From positions 3,305,001 to 3,369,000 of the forward strand of contig NZ_CP114909.1 in assembly GCF_027497355.1 (NCBI RefSeq): a stretch of 64,000 bases of DNA. Direction: 5' to 3'. Under the pieces are notes generated by a model that saw nothing but the letters and a program-made list of their open reading frames with translations, searched no databases and was not told the origin of the DNA. The translations under genes were made by a program, and so were the position numbers. Origin of the DNA: Micromonospora sp. WMMA1947 (GTDB lineage Bacteria; Actinomycetota; Actinomycetes; Mycobacteriales; Micromonosporaceae). This document shows, piece by piece, positions 10,499 through 20,802 of this stretch (positions within the stretch are counted from its first letter, which is position 1; every line of letters begins with the position of its first letter).

Positions 10499-13400
10499 AT
10501 GGCCTATCCGTTGCACGACCCGACCGGCGCCGGCGTCCCGGCGAGCCCGGACCTGCCCGCGGTCGAGCGCCGGGTGCTGGAGCACTGGACGGCCGACAAG
10601 ACCTTCGAGGCGTCGGTGGAGGCCCGCGACGCGGGCCGGAACGGCGAGAACGAGTACGTCTTCTACGACGGCCCGCCGTTCGCCAACGGCCTGCCGCACT
10701 ACGGCCACCTGTTCACCGGCTACGTCAAGGACGTGGTGCCGCGCTACCAGACCATGCGCGGCAAGCACGTCGAGCGCCGGTTCGGCTGGGACTGCCACGG
10801 CCTGCCCGCCGAGGTGGTGGCCGAGAAGCAGCTCGGCATCACCACCAAGGCGGAGATCCTCGACCTCGGCGTGGCCCGGTTCAACGACGCCTGCCGCACG
10901 TCGGTGCTGGAGTTCACCCACGACTGGGAGCGGTACGTCACCCGGCAGGCCCGCTGGGTCGACTTCGCCAACGACTACAAGACGCTCGACCTGGACTACA
11001 TGGAAAGCGTCATGTGGGCCTTCAAGACCCTGCACGACAAGGGCCTGGTCTACGAGGGCTTCCGGGTGCTCGCGTACTGCTGGCGGTGCGAGACGCCGCT
11101 GTCGAACACCGAGACCCGGATGGACGACGTCTACCGGGACCGGCACGACCCGACGCTCACCGTCTGGTTCGAGCTGACCGCTGACGAGAACGCGCCGGAG
11201 CCGCTGCGCGGGCCGGTCAAGCTCGGCGTCTGGACGACCACGCCGTGGACGCTGCCGTCGAACCTGGCGCTCGCCGTCGGCCCCGACATCGAGTACGCCG
11301 TGCTGGAACACCGGGGTTCCCCCGACAGCGAGCGCAGTGGTGAGCGCTACGTCGTCGGCGCCGCGCGCCTCGGCGCGTACGCCAAGGAGCTGGAGGGGTA
11401 CGAGCAGGTCGGCACCGTGTACGGCCGCGACCTGGTCGGACGCCGCTACACGCCGCTCTACGACTTCCTGGTCGAGCCGGCCGGCCCGAACGCCTACCAG
11501 GTGCTCGGCGCGGACTTCGTCACCACCGAGGACGGCACCGGGATCGTCCACCTGGCGCCCGCCTTCGGTGAGGACGACCAGAACACCTGCAACGCGGCCG
11601 GCATCCCCACCGTCGTGACCGTGGACGACCACACCCGGTTCACCGCGCTGGTGCCGCCGTACCAGGGCGAGCAGGTCTTCGACGTGAACAAGCCGGTGAT
11701 CCGGGAGCTGAAGGAGCGGGGGGTGGTGCTGCGCCAGGACACCTACACCCACTCCTACCCGCACTGCTGGCGCTGCGACACCCCGCTGGTCTACAAGGCG
11801 GTGTCGTCGTGGTTCGTGGCGGTGACCAAGTTCAAGGACCGGATGGTCGAGCTGAACCAGCAGATCAACTGGACGCCCGGCCACATCAAGGACGGCTCGT
11901 TCGGTAAGTGGCTGGCGAACGCCCGGGACTGGTCGATCAGCCGCAACCGGTTCTGGGGCTCGCCGATCCCGGTGTGGAAGTCCGACGACCCGAACTACCC
12001 GCGCGTGGACGTCTACGGTTCGCTGGAGCAGATCGAGCGGGACTTCGGCGTACGCCTGACCGACTTGCACCGGCCGGCGGTGGACGACCTGGTCCGCCCC
12101 AACCCGGACGACCCGACGGGCAAGTCGATGATGCGCCGGGTGCCGGAGGTGCTGGACTGCTGGTTCGAGTCCGGCTCGATGCCGTTCGCCCAGGTGCACT
12201 ACCCGTTCTCCAACCGGGAGTGGTTCGAGCACCACTACCCGGGTGACTTCATCGTCGAGTACATCGGGCAGACCCGCGGCTGGTTCTACACCATGCACGT
12301 GCTGGCCACGGCGCTGTTCGACAGGCCGGCGTTCCGCAACTGCCTGAGCCACGGCATCCTGCTCGGCTCGGACGGACGCAAGATGTCCAAGAGCCTGCGC
12401 AACTACCCGGACGTCTACCACGTGTTCGACTCCTACGGGTCGGACGCGATGCGGTGGATGCTGATGTCCTCGCCGGTGCTGCGCGGCGGCGACATGGCGG
12501 TCACCGAGTCGGGCATCCGGGACGCGGTGCGCCAGGTGCTGCTGCCGCTGTGGAACGTCTGGTACTTCTTCTCGCTGTACGCCAACGCCGACGGCTACAC
12601 CGCGCGTCGGCGTACCGACTCGGCGAACGTGCTCGACCGGTACGTGCTGGCGAAGACCAACGAGCTGGTGGCGACCGTCGGCGCGCAGATGGACGCGTAC
12701 GACATCTCCGGTGCGTGCGCCACCGTGCGGTCCTACCTGGACGCGCTGACCAACTGGTACGTGCGCCGGTCCCGGGACCGGTTCTGGGCCGGGGACGCGG
12801 ACGCGTTCGACACGCTCTCGACGGTTCTGGAGACGCTGTGCCGGGTGGTGGCGCCGCTGGCGCCGCTGACCGCGGAGGAGATCTGGCGCGGGCTGACCGG
12901 CGAGCGGTCGGTGCACCTGACCGACTGGCCGGACGCGGCCGAGTTCCCGGCCGACCACGAGCTGGTCTCCGCGATGGACAATGTGCGGGCGGTCGCCTCG
13001 GCGGCGCTGTCGCTGCGCAAGGCCAAGGGTCTGCGGGTGCGACTGCCGCTGGCGAAGCTGACCGTGGCGTCGCCCGTCGCGGACCAGCTGCGGCCCTTCG
13101 CCGACCTGGTCGCCGACGAGGTGAACGTCAAGGAGGTCGTACTCACCGACGAGGTGTCCGCGTACTGCCAGCAGGTGCTCACCGTGGTGCCGCGGGCGCT
13201 CGGCCCGCGCGTCGGCAAGGCCGTGCAGCAGGTGATCAAGGCGGTCAAGGCGGGGGAGTGGGAGCTGCGCGACGGCGCCCCGGTCGCCGCCGGGGTCACG
13301 CTGGCCGAGGGCGAGTACGAGCTGCGCCTGGTCGCCGCCGACGCCGAGCACTCCGCGCCGCTGCCGGGCGGTGAGGGAGTGGTAGTGCTGGACACCGAGG

Positions 13401-13669
13401 TCACGCCGGAACTGGCGGCCGAAGGGCTGGCCCGGGACGTGGTCCGCGTCGTGCAGCAGGCCCGCCGCGAGGCCGACCTGGACGTCTCCGACCGGATCAC
13501 GGTGGCCGTCTCCGCGTCCGAGGAGGTGCGCGCGGCGGTCGCCGCGTACACCGGGTTCGTGGCCCGGGAGGTGCTCGCCGACAGCATCGACTTCGCCGAG
13601 GGCCTCGACGGCTTCGCCGGCGAGGCCGGCGAGGGCGAGCGCGTGACGGTGACGGTCCGCAAGGTGTGA
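10499..13669 (+). CDS. ileS: isoleucyl-tRNA synthetase
   Basis: Charges tRNA-Ile. At 1056 residues it belongs to the longer, eukaryote-like class of IleRS seen in actinomycetes. The class I site is [16 protein letters not shown] (HYGH at 67-70) and KMSKS occurs in [13 protein letters not shown] near residue 628. The editing domain is between them and the anticodon-binding region is C-terminal. The ATG at 10499 follows GAGGGAGAG. Expression should depend on the T-box leader directly upstream. Confidence 0.97.
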   Translation: MAYPLHDPTGAGVPASPDLPAVERRVLEHWTADKTFEASVEARDAGRNGENEYVFYDGPPFANGLPHYGHLFTGYVKDVVPRYQTMRGKHVERRFGWDCHGLPAEVVAEKQLGITTKAEILDLGVARFNDACRTSVLEFTHDWERYVTRQARWVDFANDYKTLDLDYMESVMWAFKTLHDKGLVYEGFRVLAYCWRCETPLSNTETRMDDVYRDRHDPTLTVWFELTADENAPEPLRGPVKLGVWTTTPWTLPSNLALAVGPDIEYAVLEHRGSPDSERSGERYVVGAARLGAYAKELEGYEQVGTVYGRDLVGRRYTPLYDFLVEPAGPNAYQVLGADFVTTEDGTGIVHLAPAFGEDDQNTCNAAGIPTVVTVDDHTRFTALVPPYQGEQVFDVNKPVIRELKERGVVLRQDTYTHSYPHCWRCDTPLVYKAVSSWFVAVTKFKDRMVELNQQINWTPGHIKDGSFGKWLANARDWSISRNRFWGSPIPVWKSDDPNYPRVDVYGSLEQIERDFGVRLTDLHRPAVDDLVRPNPDDPTGKSMMRRVPEVLDCWFESGSMPFAQVHYPFSNREWFEHHYPGDFIVEYIGQTRGWFYTMHVLATALFDRPAFRNCLSHGILLGSDGRKMSKSLRNYPDVYHVFDSYGSDAMRWMLMSSPVLRGGDMAVTESGIRDAVRQVLLPLWNVWYFFSLYANADGYTARRRTDSANVLDRYVLAKTNELVATVGAQMDAYDISGACATVRSYLDALTNWYVRRSRDRFWAGDADAFDTLSTVLETLCRVVAPLAPLTAEEIWRGLTGERSVHLTDWPDAAEFPADHELVSAMDNVRAVASAALSLRKAKGLRVRLPLAKLTVASPVADQLRPFADLVADEVNVKEVVLTDEVSAYCQQVLTVVPRALGPRVGKAVQQVIKAVKAGEWELRDGAPVAAGVTLAEGEYELRLVAADAEHSAPLPGGEGVVVLDTEVTPELAAEGLARDVVRVVQQARREADLDVSDRITVAVSASEEVRAAVAAYTGFVAREVLADSIDFAEGLDGFAGEAGEGERVTVTVRKV

Positions 13670-13674
13670 GCGGA

Positions 13675-13714
13675 CCGGGCCCTCCTGCACCCCCTCGGGT
13701 GGAGGAGGGCCCGG
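13675..13714 (+). terminator. ileS terminator
   Basis: CCGGGCCCTCC (13675-13685) pairs with GGAGGGCCCGG (13704-13714), six bases after the ileS stop. There is no long T run. Confidence 0.75.
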
Positions 13715-13810
13715 CCCCAGCGAGTGGACTGCGGGCCACCCGCTCGGTGGCGGACGGCCGCGTCCGCTACCGTGACAGCGCCTGTTTCACGTACGACCGC
13801 CGGAGGACCC

Positions 13811-14518
13811 GTGCCCCTGCTCTACACCATCGGCAAGCTCACCGTGGCGCCCGCGCTCCGGTTGGCCTTCCGTCCGCACGTGGAGGGTTTGGAGCACATC
13901 CCGGCGACCGGTGGCGCGATCTTCGCCAGCAACCATCTCTCCGTCGCCGACGAGCTGCTCCTCGGCACCGTGGTGCCCCGTCACCTGGCGTTCTGGGCCA
14001 AGTCGGAGTACTTCAAGGGCACCGGGGTCAAGGGCGGCTTCTCGAAGTTCGTGCTCACCGGGCTGGGCGCCATCCCGGTCGAGCGGGCCGGCGGCCGGGC
14101 GGCGCTGACCGCGTTCGACGCGGCGATCCCGGTGCTCAAGGCCGGTGACCTGGTAGCCGTCTACCCGGAGGGCACCCGCTCCCCGGACGGGCGGCTCTAC
14201 CGCGGGCGTACCGGCACCGTCCGGCTGGCGATCGCCGCGGGTGTGCCGATCATCCCGGTCGGCGTGACCGGCACCGACAAGGCCCAGCCGATCGGCACGC
14301 GGATCCCGCGACCGGGCCGCGCCAAGATCACCATAAAGTTCGGCAAGCCGCTGGACTTCACCGGCCGTCCCGACGACCGCACGTCGCTGCGCGCGATGAC
14401 CGACGAGATGATGGCCGAGATCCAGAAGCTCAGCGGCCAGGAGTACGTCCCGCGCTACGCCCCGAAGCGCGCCGACCAGGCCACCGGCGACCAGGCCGGC
14501 GGCGAGCAGACCGCCTGA
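13811..14518 (+). CDS. 1-acyl-sn-glycerol-3-phosphate acyltransferase (PlsC-like)
   Basis: Probably transfers an acyl chain to lysophosphatidic acid or a related lipid at the inner face of the membrane. The 235-residue protein carries the acyltransferase motif NHLSVADE (H-x4-D, near residues 38-45) and the phosphate-binding motif PEGTRSPDG (near 118-126). The start is GTG at 13811 behind CGGAGGA. The C-terminal tail is hydrophilic. Substrate specificity within the PlsC family cannot be decided from sequence. Confidence 0.88.
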   Translation: MPLLYTIGKLTVAPALRLAFRPHVEGLEHIPATGGAIFASNHLSVADELLLGTVVPRHLAFWAKSEYFKGTGVKGGFSKFVLTGLGAIPVERAGGRAALTAFDAAIPVLKAGDLVAVYPEGTRSPDGRLYRGRTGTVRLAIAAGVPIIPVGVTGTDKAQPIGTRIPRPGRAKITIKFGKPLDFTGRPDDRTSLRAMTDEMMAEIQKLSGQEYVPRYAPKRADQATGDQAGGEQTA

Positions 14519-14522
14519 GCGG

Positions 14523-16487
14523 TCACGACTTCGGCACCACCACGCGCTTGCGCAGGTCGTTCAGCAGCCGCCCGCTGTCGTCCACCGACAGCCGGGTGAA
14601 CACGCCCGTGGTGAGGCTGCCGTGGTCGGCCGATACGCAGACCACCACCGAGTCACCGTCCGCCCGGCCGACCGCGCAGCGCTCGTGGCGTCCCCGTACG
14701 CCGGTGTCCACCACCACCGACTCCTGCAGGGCGTAGTCCCCGGCGAGACGTTCGATCTCCGACTTGGCGTCCGACTCCGGGTTGAACCGCAGCCCGGTGC
14801 TGCCGAACAGCGTCACCCGCTTGCCGTCGCTCGTGCTGTAGATGCCGGCGAACGTGTCCTCGGCCAGCAGGTTCGACTCGCGTACCCGGGACTTCAGCTC
14901 CTCGGCGGCGGCCCGGCTGGTGTCGTCCTGGCGCAGCCGCATCGAGTCGATCTGGTCCGGGAGGCTGGCGCTGGCCGGGTACTGGCTGGAGATCGGCTGG
15001 AACCACCAGAGCGGGAGACCGCAGCAGCAGGCGACGGAGAGCAGCAGCACCCAGGGCCAGCGACGCCGGCGGCGGGTCCGCTTGGGCGGCTGCTGCCAGC
15101 CCGGCGGCGGCGCGACCGGCGGCCCGGCCTTGCCCCGGCGCTGCTTCGGCGGCCGTCCGGGCTTCGCCGGCGGCGCGACGGGCGCCGCCGGTGGCAGGGG
15201 ACGCGCGGCCGGCGGGCCGGGATGGTGCGGCGGCGAGACCGGCCGGGCCGGTCCGGGGTACGGCGGGCTGGGCGGCGGTGAGACCGGCCGGGCGGGTCCG
15301 GGGTACGGCGGACTGTGCGGCGGCGGTGAGACCGGGCGGGCGGCGGGCGGCGCGGCATGGGCCGGTGGCGCCGACTGCGGCGCGGGTTGGGCCGGGTGGG
15401 CCGCCGGTGGCGCCGGGTGGGCCGGATGGGGGTTCCCCGGCGTGGCCCAGGGCGCGGTGTAGGGCAGCGTCGGCGTCAGCGGCGGCAGTTCGGGCGCGTG
15501 CAGCTCCCAGCCGGTGGTGTCGACCCCCGCCCACGGGTCGACAGGTGTGGCCTCTTCCGGCGACGCGTGCGGCGGCACCGGCGTGGGCTCGGCGGACTCG
15601 CCCCAGGCAGGCCGGCGCGGCGGCGGTGGCGGTACGGCGGCGGAACCGCTCCAGCGGGGCGCGGCCGCCTCGACCCGGGTCGGATCCGGGGTGTTCTCCA
15701 CGCGGGTCGGGTCCGGCGTGTTCGCGGCCCGCGCGGAGGCCGGGGCGTTCTCGACCCTGGTGGGGTCCGGAGTCTTCGCGGGCCGGGGCGGCTGCGGCGC
15801 GACGTCGATCCGGGTCGGATCCGGCGGGCGCCCGGTCCGGGGCGTGGGGACGGGCGTGGTGCGGCCGGGAACCGCCGCGGATCCCCGGGCCCGGGTGACA
15901 GATACGGGCGGGGTGGCGTCGACGCCGTCCGGCGCTGCGGCGTCGACGGTCGGAGCCTCGTCGCCGGTGGGCGCGTCGGCCGGCATTCCGGCGTCGTCGG
16001 TGGGGGCGTCGGCGGCCGTCGCGCTCGCGTGGGCGTCGGCCGTGCCGGTGGGGACGGTGGCGTCGTCGGCCGGTGGGTGCGGGCTCGCGTCGTCGAGCGG
16101 GGCGGTGCCGGCCGGGTCCGCCGGTGCCGGTCCGGCTCGTCGGTCTCGCGGTGCCGGTTCAGCCTGGTCGTCCCGCAGAGCCTGCTCGGCCGGTTCGTCC
16201 AGCCGCGCGGGTTCGGCCTGTTCCGACTGCTCGGCCGGCGCGACGTCGGACGGCCGGCGGTGGGGCGTACCGTCGTGCGGCCCGCTCTCGGCGGCGCCGG
16301 ACGGCTGGTCGGCCGGCACCCCGTCGGAGGTCCGGTCGTCGGTGGCGGCCTCCGGCGTGCCGGACGGGGACGCCGGAGCCGAGGCGCCGGTGGCGTCCTC
16401 GGTGTCGGCGGCGGTCGGCGGCTCGGTGACTGAGGGCCTCTCGGCCCCGTCGGCCGGCCGGTCCGCCCCCGGCTGCGGCTGCGGCAT
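14523..16487 (-). CDS. large Pro/Ala-rich membrane-anchored protein, unknown function
   Basis: A 654-residue protein. Residues 1 to about 480 are disordered and contain Asp/Ala/Pro-rich sequence, copies of a (T/A)PDPTRVE(N/A) unit (about 225-275) and tandem PPYPGPARPVSPP units (about 400-435). A basic stretch (KRTRRRRR) leads to one membrane helix (about 498-520) that contains ACCCG. The last 140 residues form an exported domain resembling that of the protein at 2455-3132. A GAGAGGAGAT site precedes the ATG at 16487. The long proline-rich cytoplasmic arm suggests protein-protein contacts, and the exported domain could be a sensor, but neither is shown. Confidence 0.75.
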   Translation of the reverse strand: MPQPQPGADRPADGAERPSVTEPPTAADTEDATGASAPASPSGTPEAATDDRTSDGVPADQPSGAAESGPHDGTPHRRPSDVAPAEQSEQAEPARLDEPAEQALRDDQAEPAPRDRRAGPAPADPAGTAPLDDASPHPPADDATVPTGTADAHASATAADAPTDDAGMPADAPTGDEAPTVDAAAPDGVDATPPVSVTRARGSAAVPGRTTPVPTPRTGRPPDPTRIDVAPQPPRPAKTPDPTRVENAPASARAANTPDPTRVENTPDPTRVEAAAPRWSGSAAVPPPPPRRPAWGESAEPTPVPPHASPEEATPVDPWAGVDTTGWELHAPELPPLTPTLPYTAPWATPGNPHPAHPAPPAAHPAQPAPQSAPPAHAAPPAARPVSPPPHSPPYPGPARPVSPPPSPPYPGPARPVSPPHHPGPPAARPLPPAAPVAPPAKPGRPPKQRRGKAGPPVAPPPGWQQPPKRTRRRRRWPWVLLLSVACCCGLPLWWFQPISSQYPASASLPDQIDSMRLRQDDTSRAAAEELKSRVRESNLLAEDTFAGIYSTSDGKRVTLFGSTGLRFNPESDAKSEIERLAGDYALQESVVVDTGVRGRHERCAVGRADGDSVVVCVSADHGSLTTGVFTRLSVDDSGRLLNDLRKRVVVPKS

Positions 16488-16572
16488 CGCGGCTATCTCC
16501 TCTCGCGCCCGTTGCGAGGTTAGTACCGCCCCGCCACCCAGGACGAATTCGCCCGCTCCCCGGCCCCACTCC

Positions 16573-16634
16573 GGTGATCAAGGAGTTCGTGTCCGTCGGG
16601 AGCGCCGGAGAGCGCACAAACTCCTTGATCAACC
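16573..16634. repeat. palindromic intergenic element (TGATCAAGGAGTT type)
   Basis: TGATCAAGGAGTTCGTG at 16575-16591 and its near-complement CACAAACTCCTTGATCA at 16615-16631 flank a loop of about 23 bases. It lies between divergent genes (16487 and 16693), so it is not a terminator for either. A related longer palindrome is at 22482-22546. Confidence 0.75.
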
Positions 16635-16692
16635 CGGCGGACACGGGCGCGGGCGCGGGGGAGGGCGGGGGCACCGCGTACGCTTGGGCATC

Positions 16693-18678
16693 ATGAGTGC
16701 CCCGTCCACGACCCCGCGTCCCGCCGCCGCCAACTCGGTCTGGCCCCGGCTGGAGCCGTTGCTGCCGCAGGTGACCAAGCCCATCCAGTACGTGGGTGGA
16801 GAACTCGGCGCGGTGGTCAAGGACTGGGACGCCGCGACCGTCCGGTGGGCGCTGATGTATCCGGACGCGTACGAGGTGGGCCTGCCCAACCAGGGCGTGC
16901 AGATCCTGTACGAGGTGCTCAACGAGCTGCCCGACGTGCTGGCCGAGCGGACGTACGCGGTCTGGCCGGACCTGGAGAAGCTGATGCGCGCCCACGGCGT
17001 GCCGCAGTTCACCGTCGACGCCCACCGCCCGGTGCGTGACTTCGACGTGTTCGGCGTCTCGTTCTCCACCGAGCTGGGCTACACCAACCTGCTCACCGCG
17101 ATCGACCTGGCCGGCATCCCGATGCTCGCCGCCGACCGCACCGACGCCGACCCGGTGATCGTGGCCGGCGGGCACGCCGCGTTCAACCCGGAGCCGATCG
17201 CCGACTTCGTCGACGCCGCGGTGCTCGGCGACGGCGAGGAGGCGGTGCTGGAGATCACCGCCATCGTGCGGGAGTGGAAGGCCGAGGGCTCCCCGGGCGG
17301 CCGGGACGAGCTGCTGCTGCGGCTGGCCCGCACCGAGAGCGTCTACGTGCCGCGCTTCTACGACGTCGACTACCTGCCCGACGGCCGGATCCAGCGGGTG
17401 GTGCCGAACCGCCCGGACGTGCCGTTCCGGGTGCACAAGCGCACGACCATGGACCTGGACGCCTGGCCGTACCCGAAGAAGCCCCTGGTCCCGCTCGCCG
17501 AGACGGTGCACGAGCGGTACGCGGTGGAGATCTTCCGGGGCTGCACCCGGGGCTGCCGGTTCTGCCAGGCCGGCATGATCACCCGCCCGGTGCGGGAGCG
17601 TTCGATCACCACCGTCGGCCAGATGGTCAAGGAAGGACTGGAGTTCTCCGGCTTCCACGAGGTGGGCCTGCTGTCGCTGTCGTCGGCCGACCACTCGGAG
17701 ATCGGCGACATGTGCTCCGGCCTGGCCGAGCAGTACGCGGGCACGAACGTCTCGCTGTCGCTGCCCTCGACCCGGGTGGACGCGTTCAACATCGACCTGG
17801 CGCAGGAGCTGTCCCGCAACGGGCGCCGGACCGGTCTGACCTTCGCCCCCGAGGGCGGGTCGGAGCGGATCCGCAAGGTGATCAACAAGATGGTGTCGAA
17901 GGAAGACCTCATCCGCACCGTCGTCACCGCGTACTCCAACGGCTGGCGCCAGGTGAAGCTCTACTTCATGTGCGGCCTGCCCACCGAGACCGACGAGGAC
18001 GTCCTGGAGATCGCCGACATGGCGCACGAGGTGATCCGGGCCGGCCGCGCGGCCACCGGGTCCAAGGACATCCGCTGCACGGTCTCCATCGGCGGGTTCG
18101 TGCCGAAGCCGCACACCCCGTTCCAGTGGGCCTCGATGGAGCGGCCGGAGGTCATCGACGGCCGGCTCAAGCTGCTCAAGCAGGCGATCAACAGCGACCG
18201 CTCGCTCGGCCGGGCGATCGGCTTCCGCTACCACGACGGTGAGCCGTCGCTGATCGAGGGCCTGCTGTCCCGGGGCGACCGCCGGGTCGGCGCGGTGATC
18301 CGCAAGGTCTGGGAGAACGGCGGCCGGTTCGACGGCTGGAGCGAGCACTTCTCGTACCAGCGCTGGGTCGACGCCGCCGCCGAGGTCCTGCCGGCGTACG
18401 GCGTGGACCTCGACTGGTACACCACCCGCGAGCGCGAGGAGCTGGAGGTCCTGCCCTGGGACCACCTCGACTCCGGCCTGGACAAGGACTGGCTCTGGCA
18501 GGACTGGCAGGACTCGCTGTCGGAGTACGAGCAGGACGACTGCCGCTGGACGCCCTGCTTCGACTGCGGCGTCTGCCCGTCCATGGACACCGAGATCCAG
18601 ATCGGCCCGACCGGCCGCAAGCTGCTGCCGCTCACCCCGGTCAACGGACTGAAGCTGCCCGCAGCCGCCCAGGGCTGA
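16693..18678 (+). CDS. radical SAM protein, TIGR03960 family
   Basis: A 661-residue protein with an N-terminal B12-binding-like Rossmann region (about 1-200) and a radical SAM domain. The cluster motif CTRGCRFC has Cys at about 284, 288 and 291 (C-x3-C-x2-C). A Cys-rich C-terminus (CFDCGVC) follows. In many bacteria this protein is paired or fused with the TIGR03936 (DUF2344) protein, which lies here at 22725. The reaction is not established to my knowledge. The ATG at 16693 gives the expected N-terminus. Confidence 0.9.
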   Translation: MSAPSTTPRPAAANSVWPRLEPLLPQVTKPIQYVGGELGAVVKDWDAATVRWALMYPDAYEVGLPNQGVQILYEVLNELPDVLAERTYAVWPDLEKLMRAHGVPQFTVDAHRPVRDFDVFGVSFSTELGYTNLLTAIDLAGIPMLAADRTDADPVIVAGGHAAFNPEPIADFVDAAVLGDGEEAVLEITAIVREWKAEGSPGGRDELLLRLARTESVYVPRFYDVDYLPDGRIQRVVPNRPDVPFRVHKRTTMDLDAWPYPKKPLVPLAETVHERYAVEIFRGCTRGCRFCQAGMITRPVRERSITTVGQMVKEGLEFSGFHEVGLLSLSSADHSEIGDMCSGLAEQYAGTNVSLSLPSTRVDAFNIDLAQELSRNGRRTGLTFAPEGGSERIRKVINKMVSKEDLIRTVVTAYSNGWRQVKLYFMCGLPTETDEDVLEIADMAHEVIRAGRAATGSKDIRCTVSIGGFVPKPHTPFQWASMERPEVIDGRLKLLKQAINSDRSLGRAIGFRYHDGEPSLIEGLLSRGDRRVGAVIRKVWENGGRFDGWSEHFSYQRWVDAAAEVLPAYGVDLDWYTTREREELEVLPWDHLDSGLDKDWLWQDWQDSLSEYEQDDCRWTPCFDCGVCPSMDTEIQIGPTGRKLLPLTPVNGLKLPAAAQG

Positions 18679-18694
18679 GGCCGCCGGCACCACC

Positions 18695-18740
18695 ACGGAG
18701 CGCGGGAACCCGACCGGGTTCCCGCGCTCCGTCGTCTTTT
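18695..18740 (+). terminator. intrinsic terminator after radical SAM gene
   Basis: A perfect 17-bp stem (18695-18711 with 18716-18732, ACGGAGCGCGGGAACCC) has a 4-base loop and is followed by CGTCTTTT. It separates the radical SAM gene from the type VII-like cluster. Confidence 0.88.
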
Positions 18741-18849
18741 CCCGGTGACCGGCGCGGTACGCGGGGTGGGGGTGCCCCGACTGGTCCTTCCTCGATACGC
18801 TGCGTCCGTAATGGACCGGCCGGGGCCGGCAGCGGGGAGGACAGGCAGC

Positions 18850-19287
18850 ATGGGCATCAATCCGCCGGACACCGGCGATCTGCACGTCAGCGTCGAGGAC
18901 CTGGATGCGGCGGCCGAGTACATCGAGCGCCTCAAGCAGTACGTCGAGGACACCATCTCCTGGGAGATGGAGCGCATCAAGGAGAACATGAAGGGCGACA
19001 GCAACAGCCCGCAGATCGTCTCGAACGGCACCCCGTTCGGCGCGTTCGCCGACGCCCGGTTGCAGTGGCAGGCGCTGGAGCGCTCCACGGCCAACATGGA
19101 GGCACACCTCAAGGGCCTCTCCGCCAAGCTGGCCGGCCTGAAGAAGGGCACCGAGGACATCGCCAAGGCGTTCCGTGACGCCGAGGAGCGCAACGCCGCG
19201 AACGGCAAGGACATCGAGCGGCTGCTGGAGTCCGCTGCCCCGCCGCCCGGTGGCGCCGAGCCGCCCACCTACCCGTACACGGCCTAA
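18850..19287 (+). CDS. WXG100-like / type VII secretion substrate candidate
   Basis: A 145-residue, almost entirely helical protein with a heptad-like charged core (about 15-120), no signal peptide and a Pro-rich tail. It resembles actinobacterial ESX-associated small helical partners in size and fold pattern. It lies 14 bases before the PPE-like protein at 19302 and upstream of a mycosin. GGGAGGA precedes the ATG at 18850. A heterodimer with the next product is inferred from the way ESX substrates are usually paired. Confidence 0.7.
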   Translation: MGINPPDTGDLHVSVEDLDAAAEYIERLKQYVEDTISWEMERIKENMKGDSNSPQIVSNGTPFGAFADARLQWQALERSTANMEAHLKGLSAKLAGLKKGTEDIAKAFRDAEERNAANGKDIERLLESAAPPPGGAEPPTYPYTA

Positions 19288-19301
19288 GAGAGGAGACGGT
19301 C

Positions 19302-20792
19302 ATGGCTGGAGCCACCTGGGAACGCTGTGTCCGCGAGGTGACGCTGTCGGCGGATCCGTACACCGTCGGCCTGGTCGGCTCGGGGTGGAGCAACCTCTCC
19401 ACCGCTCTCGGCCACCTGCGCGACTCCCTCGTCGGCCGGTCGTTCGTCGGCCCGATCGCGGCCGGTCAGGAGCGTCCGCACACCGGCGGCCTGCCCGGGA
19501 TGCTCGCCGGCTGGAAGGGCAGCGGCGGCGACGCGTACCGCGAGCACCTGTCCGAGATCGGCAAGGACATCGAGGAACTCATCACGCACGCCAGCAACGT
19601 CGGCGGCGCGCTGTCGCGGATCGAGGGCGACATCCGCAAGACGGTGGCGAGCATCCCGATCCCGCTGATGGACAACTTCGGCTGGAACGAGTGGAGCCTG
19701 CCCGGCGGCACCGAGCTGGACGACGCACGCGACGGTGAGAGCCAGTCCGGCTTCCTCGCCGCCCTGCGCAGCGACTACCAGGGCAACCAGGCGTTGTACG
19801 CCGACGGCGCGTTCCGCGACAAGGCCGACGACCTCGAAGCCACCATGAAGATCGACGGCAACGCCAGCGACCAGAAGCGTGGCGGCTGGTGGGACACCAA
19901 GTCGCACCTCGACAACTGGTACAACGACAACCAGAAGGCGGCCAACGCGGCGATGGCGCCGTTGCCGGCCGCGGTGGAGGCCGAGCGCCCCAAGCTGGCC
20001 GTACCCCAGCACAAGGGCGACTTCGGCGACGGCTACCGGGGCGACCCGCGCGTTCCCCCGACCGGCGTACCCGGTGGTGGCCTGCCCGGTGGCGGCGCGC
20101 CCGGTGGCGGCATGCCCGGTGGCGGCATGCCCGGCGGCGGTGGCGGCCCGATGCCGTCCATCGGCAGCACCGGCATCGGTGGCGGCACGCCCGGTGGCGG
20201 TTCGTACACGCCGCCGCCCGGCGCGCCCGGCGGCGGCATCCCCGGCGGCGGCTCCTACACCCCGCCGACCGCCGGCGGACCGCCCGGACTCGGTGGCGCC
20301 CCCGGCTCGGGCACCCCGGAGTACGGCAGTGGTCTGGCCGGCGCGGGCGGGCCCGGCACGATCACCGCAGGCGGGCCGAGCACCCTCGGTCTGGGCGGCG
20401 GTGGCGCGGGTGCACTGAGCGCCGGTGGTGGCGGCGTCGGCGGCGGTGGCGCGGGCCTGGGTTCGGCCGGTGGGATCGGCGGCGGCGGGATCGGCGCGGC
20501 CGGCGGCATGGCCATGGGCGGCCTGCCCGGCATGGTCGGCGGCGGTAACGGCAAGGTCCCGCCACTGACCAGCGCGGCCAGCGCGTTGAAGGCCGCGGCC
20601 GGGGCGGGACCGGGTGGCGCGGCCGGCACGCGTGGCGGGATGGCCGGCGCCGGGATGATGGGCGGCGGAATGATGGGCGGCCACGGCGGCGCCGGTCACG
20701 GCGGCGACGCGGCAGGGCACTCGTCATGGTTGACTGAGGACGACGATCCGTGGGGCGCCGGTGACGGTGCGTCCCCGGGCATCCTGCGATGA
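19302..20792 (+). CDS. PPE/WXG-like protein with Gly-rich C-terminal half, type VII secretion candidate
   Basis: A 496-residue protein. Residues 1-240 are helical and include a W-x-G-like turn (LAGWKGSGGDAYREHL, about 64-79). Residues 245-470 are a Gly/Pro-rich repeat region with PGGGMPGGGMPGGG units and long Gly/Ala/Met tracts. The C-terminus ends with acidic TEDDDPWGAGDGASPGILR, the kind of tail seen on ESX substrates of non-mycobacterial actinomycetes. GAGAGGAG precedes the ATG. It is followed 10 bases later by the mycosin gene, pointing to one operon. No EccC-type ATPase is in the window, so the secretion machine must be encoded elsewhere if these are exported. Confidence 0.75.
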   Translation: MAGATWERCVREVTLSADPYTVGLVGSGWSNLSTALGHLRDSLVGRSFVGPIAAGQERPHTGGLPGMLAGWKGSGGDAYREHLSEIGKDIEELITHASNVGGALSRIEGDIRKTVASIPIPLMDNFGWNEWSLPGGTELDDARDGESQSGFLAALRSDYQGNQALYADGAFRDKADDLEATMKIDGNASDQKRGGWWDTKSHLDNWYNDNQKAANAAMAPLPAAVEAERPKLAVPQHKGDFGDGYRGDPRVPPTGVPGGGLPGGGAPGGGMPGGGMPGGGGGPMPSIGSTGIGGGTPGGGSYTPPPGAPGGGIPGGGSYTPPTAGGPPGLGGAPGSGTPEYGSGLAGAGGPGTITAGGPSTLGLGGGGAGALSAGGGGVGGGGAGLGSAGGIGGGGIGAAGGMAMGGLPGMVGGGNGKVPPLTSAASALKAAAGAGPGGAAGTRGGMAGAGMMGGGMMGGHGGAGHGGDAAGHSSWLTEDDDPWGAGDGASPGILR

Positions 20793-20802
20793 GGACGGAC
20801 GG

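Noticed and set aside
10427..13690. A 1087-codon open frame antisense to ileS
   Set aside because: It is a shadow of high third-position GC in ileS; its product is His/Val/Gly/Arg-rich without domain-like sequence.
16159..19107. A 982-codon antisense open frame over the radical SAM gene
   Set aside because: It has shadow composition and crosses the real genes and a terminator; no ribosome site.
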